From: Deinococcales bacterium
GTDB taxonomy: Bacteria; Deinococcota; Deinococci; Deinococcales; Deinococcaceae
DNA: 5,817 bases
Assembly (NCBI GenBank): GCA_014378225.1
Contig: JACMOA010000248.1
Coordinates: 1 to 5,817, forward strand
Reading direction: 5' to 3'
The notes under the pieces were generated by a model. It was not told where the DNA came from and made no database searches. It was given only the letters and a program-made list of their open reading frames with translations. Each line of letters starts with the position of its first letter. Position 1 is the stretch's first letter. A program made the translations under genes and the position numbers. Positions 5,459-5,817 of this stretch are shown piece after piece.

Positions 5459-5817
5459 ATGTCTAAAATGAATCGTCGTACCAATCCCACCGCAGACGCG
5501 CCCCTGCTCGAGCATCTCGAGGAGCTGCGGACCCGTTTACTACTGGCCATTGGCTTCTGGATTGCCGGAGCTTGTGTCGCCTGGATTTACCGGGGCGAGC
5601 TGATTAATGTGTTGCAAGGCCCACTCGAGAGTGTTCGAGACCGGGTTAGGGTGGTCACTACTGCATTGACCGACCAGCTTTTTATCAGCTTTTCGGTGGC
5701 GTTGTGGGGCGGTTTTATCCTGGCGCTGCCTTTGATTTTGCACCAGCTCTGGATGTTCATCGAACCCGGTCTTACTCGTGAGGAACGGCGCTGGGCCATT
5801 CCCTTCATTTTGGGTGC
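5459..5817 (+). CDS. tatC: Sec-independent protein translocase subunit TatC (5' part)
   Basis: TatC is the receptor of the twin-arginine translocase that binds the RR signal peptide. About 119 residues are present and the gene runs off the right edge without a stop, so the C-terminal half is missing. The N-terminus shows the family pattern: LLEHLEELRTRLL (about 16-28) with the conserved Glu and Arg before the first membrane helix (about 28-43), then LQGPLE in the first periplasmic loop, FISF...ALWGGFILALPLILHQLWMFIEPGLT (about 75-105) for the second helix and conserved F-PGLT turn, and EERRWAIPF leading into the third helix. ATG at 5459 was chosen; an ATG three codons later is also possible and both have weak ribosome binding sites. 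Three CTCGAG sites are present, two reading Leu-Glu within the conserved LLEHLEELR itself. Confidence 0.95.
   Translation, partial: MSKMNRRTNPTADAPLLEHLEELRTRLLLAIGFWIAGACVAWIYRGELINVLQGPLESVRDRVRVVTTALTDQLFISFSVALWGGFILALPLILHQLWMFIEPGLTREERRWAIPFILG

Larger units (their letters stand above)
5..5629. repeat. Dispersed highly iterated palindrome CTCGAG (53 copies)
   Basis: By hand count CTCGAG starts at 5, 79, 155, 262, 464, 601, 697, 738, 844, 952, 1019, 1117, 1259, 1291, 1327, 1510, 1603, 1690, 1743, 1773, 1842, 1873, 1964, 2630, 2888, 2935, 3016, 3074, 3115, 3427, 3448, 3499, 3553, 3635, 3759, 3809, 3873, 3999, 4060, 4165, 4337, 4561, 4667, 4771, 4808, 4899, 5154, 5252, 5282, 5402, 5507, 5516 and 5624. 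Forty are in coding sequence and thirteen in about 1 kb of spacer. A random hexamer would be expected about 1.4 times in this length. Confidence 0.92.

Noticed and set aside
5..5629. CTCGAG clusters as a CRISPR array or uptake-sequence array.
   Set aside because: Copies are irregularly spaced, lie inside conserved genes, and have no constant-length spacers. The word is only 6 bp and its flanks vary, unlike the longer DNA uptake sequences of Neisseria or Haemophilus.

Overview
This window carries five ordinary bacterial housekeeping genes. From left to right they are an NAD-type malic enzyme on the minus strand, then four plus-strand genes: prolipoprotein diacylglyceryl transferase (lgt), the bifunctional UDP-GlcNAc enzyme glmU, the Tat translocase subunit tatA, and the 5' part of tatC, which runs off the right edge. 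Base composition looks like the mid-to-upper 50s % GC in genes, with AT-richer spacers. The Lgt signature variant and the gene family resemblances recall the Deinococcus-Thermus phylum (Deinococcus or Meiothermus-like). That assignment comes from memory of family sequences and is only moderately supported.

Layout: malic enzyme occupies about 13-1752. A 248-bp divergent spacer holds three consecutive hairpin-forming segments. lgt (2001-2915) follows, then a 184-bp spacer with a 16-bp purine tandem repeat and a C/CT-rich tract. glmU (3100-4587) comes next, then a 416-bp gene-free spacer with a perfect 17-bp inverted repeat whose arms lie about 107 bp apart. tatA (5004-5318), a strong GC-rich hairpin, and tatC (from 5459, incomplete) complete the window.

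Functionally, lgt, glmU, tatA and tatC all serve the cell envelope: lipoprotein lipidation, the UDP-GlcNAc precursor of peptidoglycan and surface polysaccharide, and export of folded proteins. The malic enzyme links malate to pyruvate in central carbon metabolism and is transcribed away from the others.

The most unusual signal is not a gene. The palindromic hexamer CTCGAG occurs 53 times by my count, about once per 110 bp, where roughly one or two would be expected by chance. It is found in genes on both strands, in every reading frame, and in all spacers. This looks like a highly iterated palindrome comparable in kind to cyanobacterial HIP1. No phage, CRISPR, toxin-antitoxin, transposase, tRNA or rRNA gene was found.
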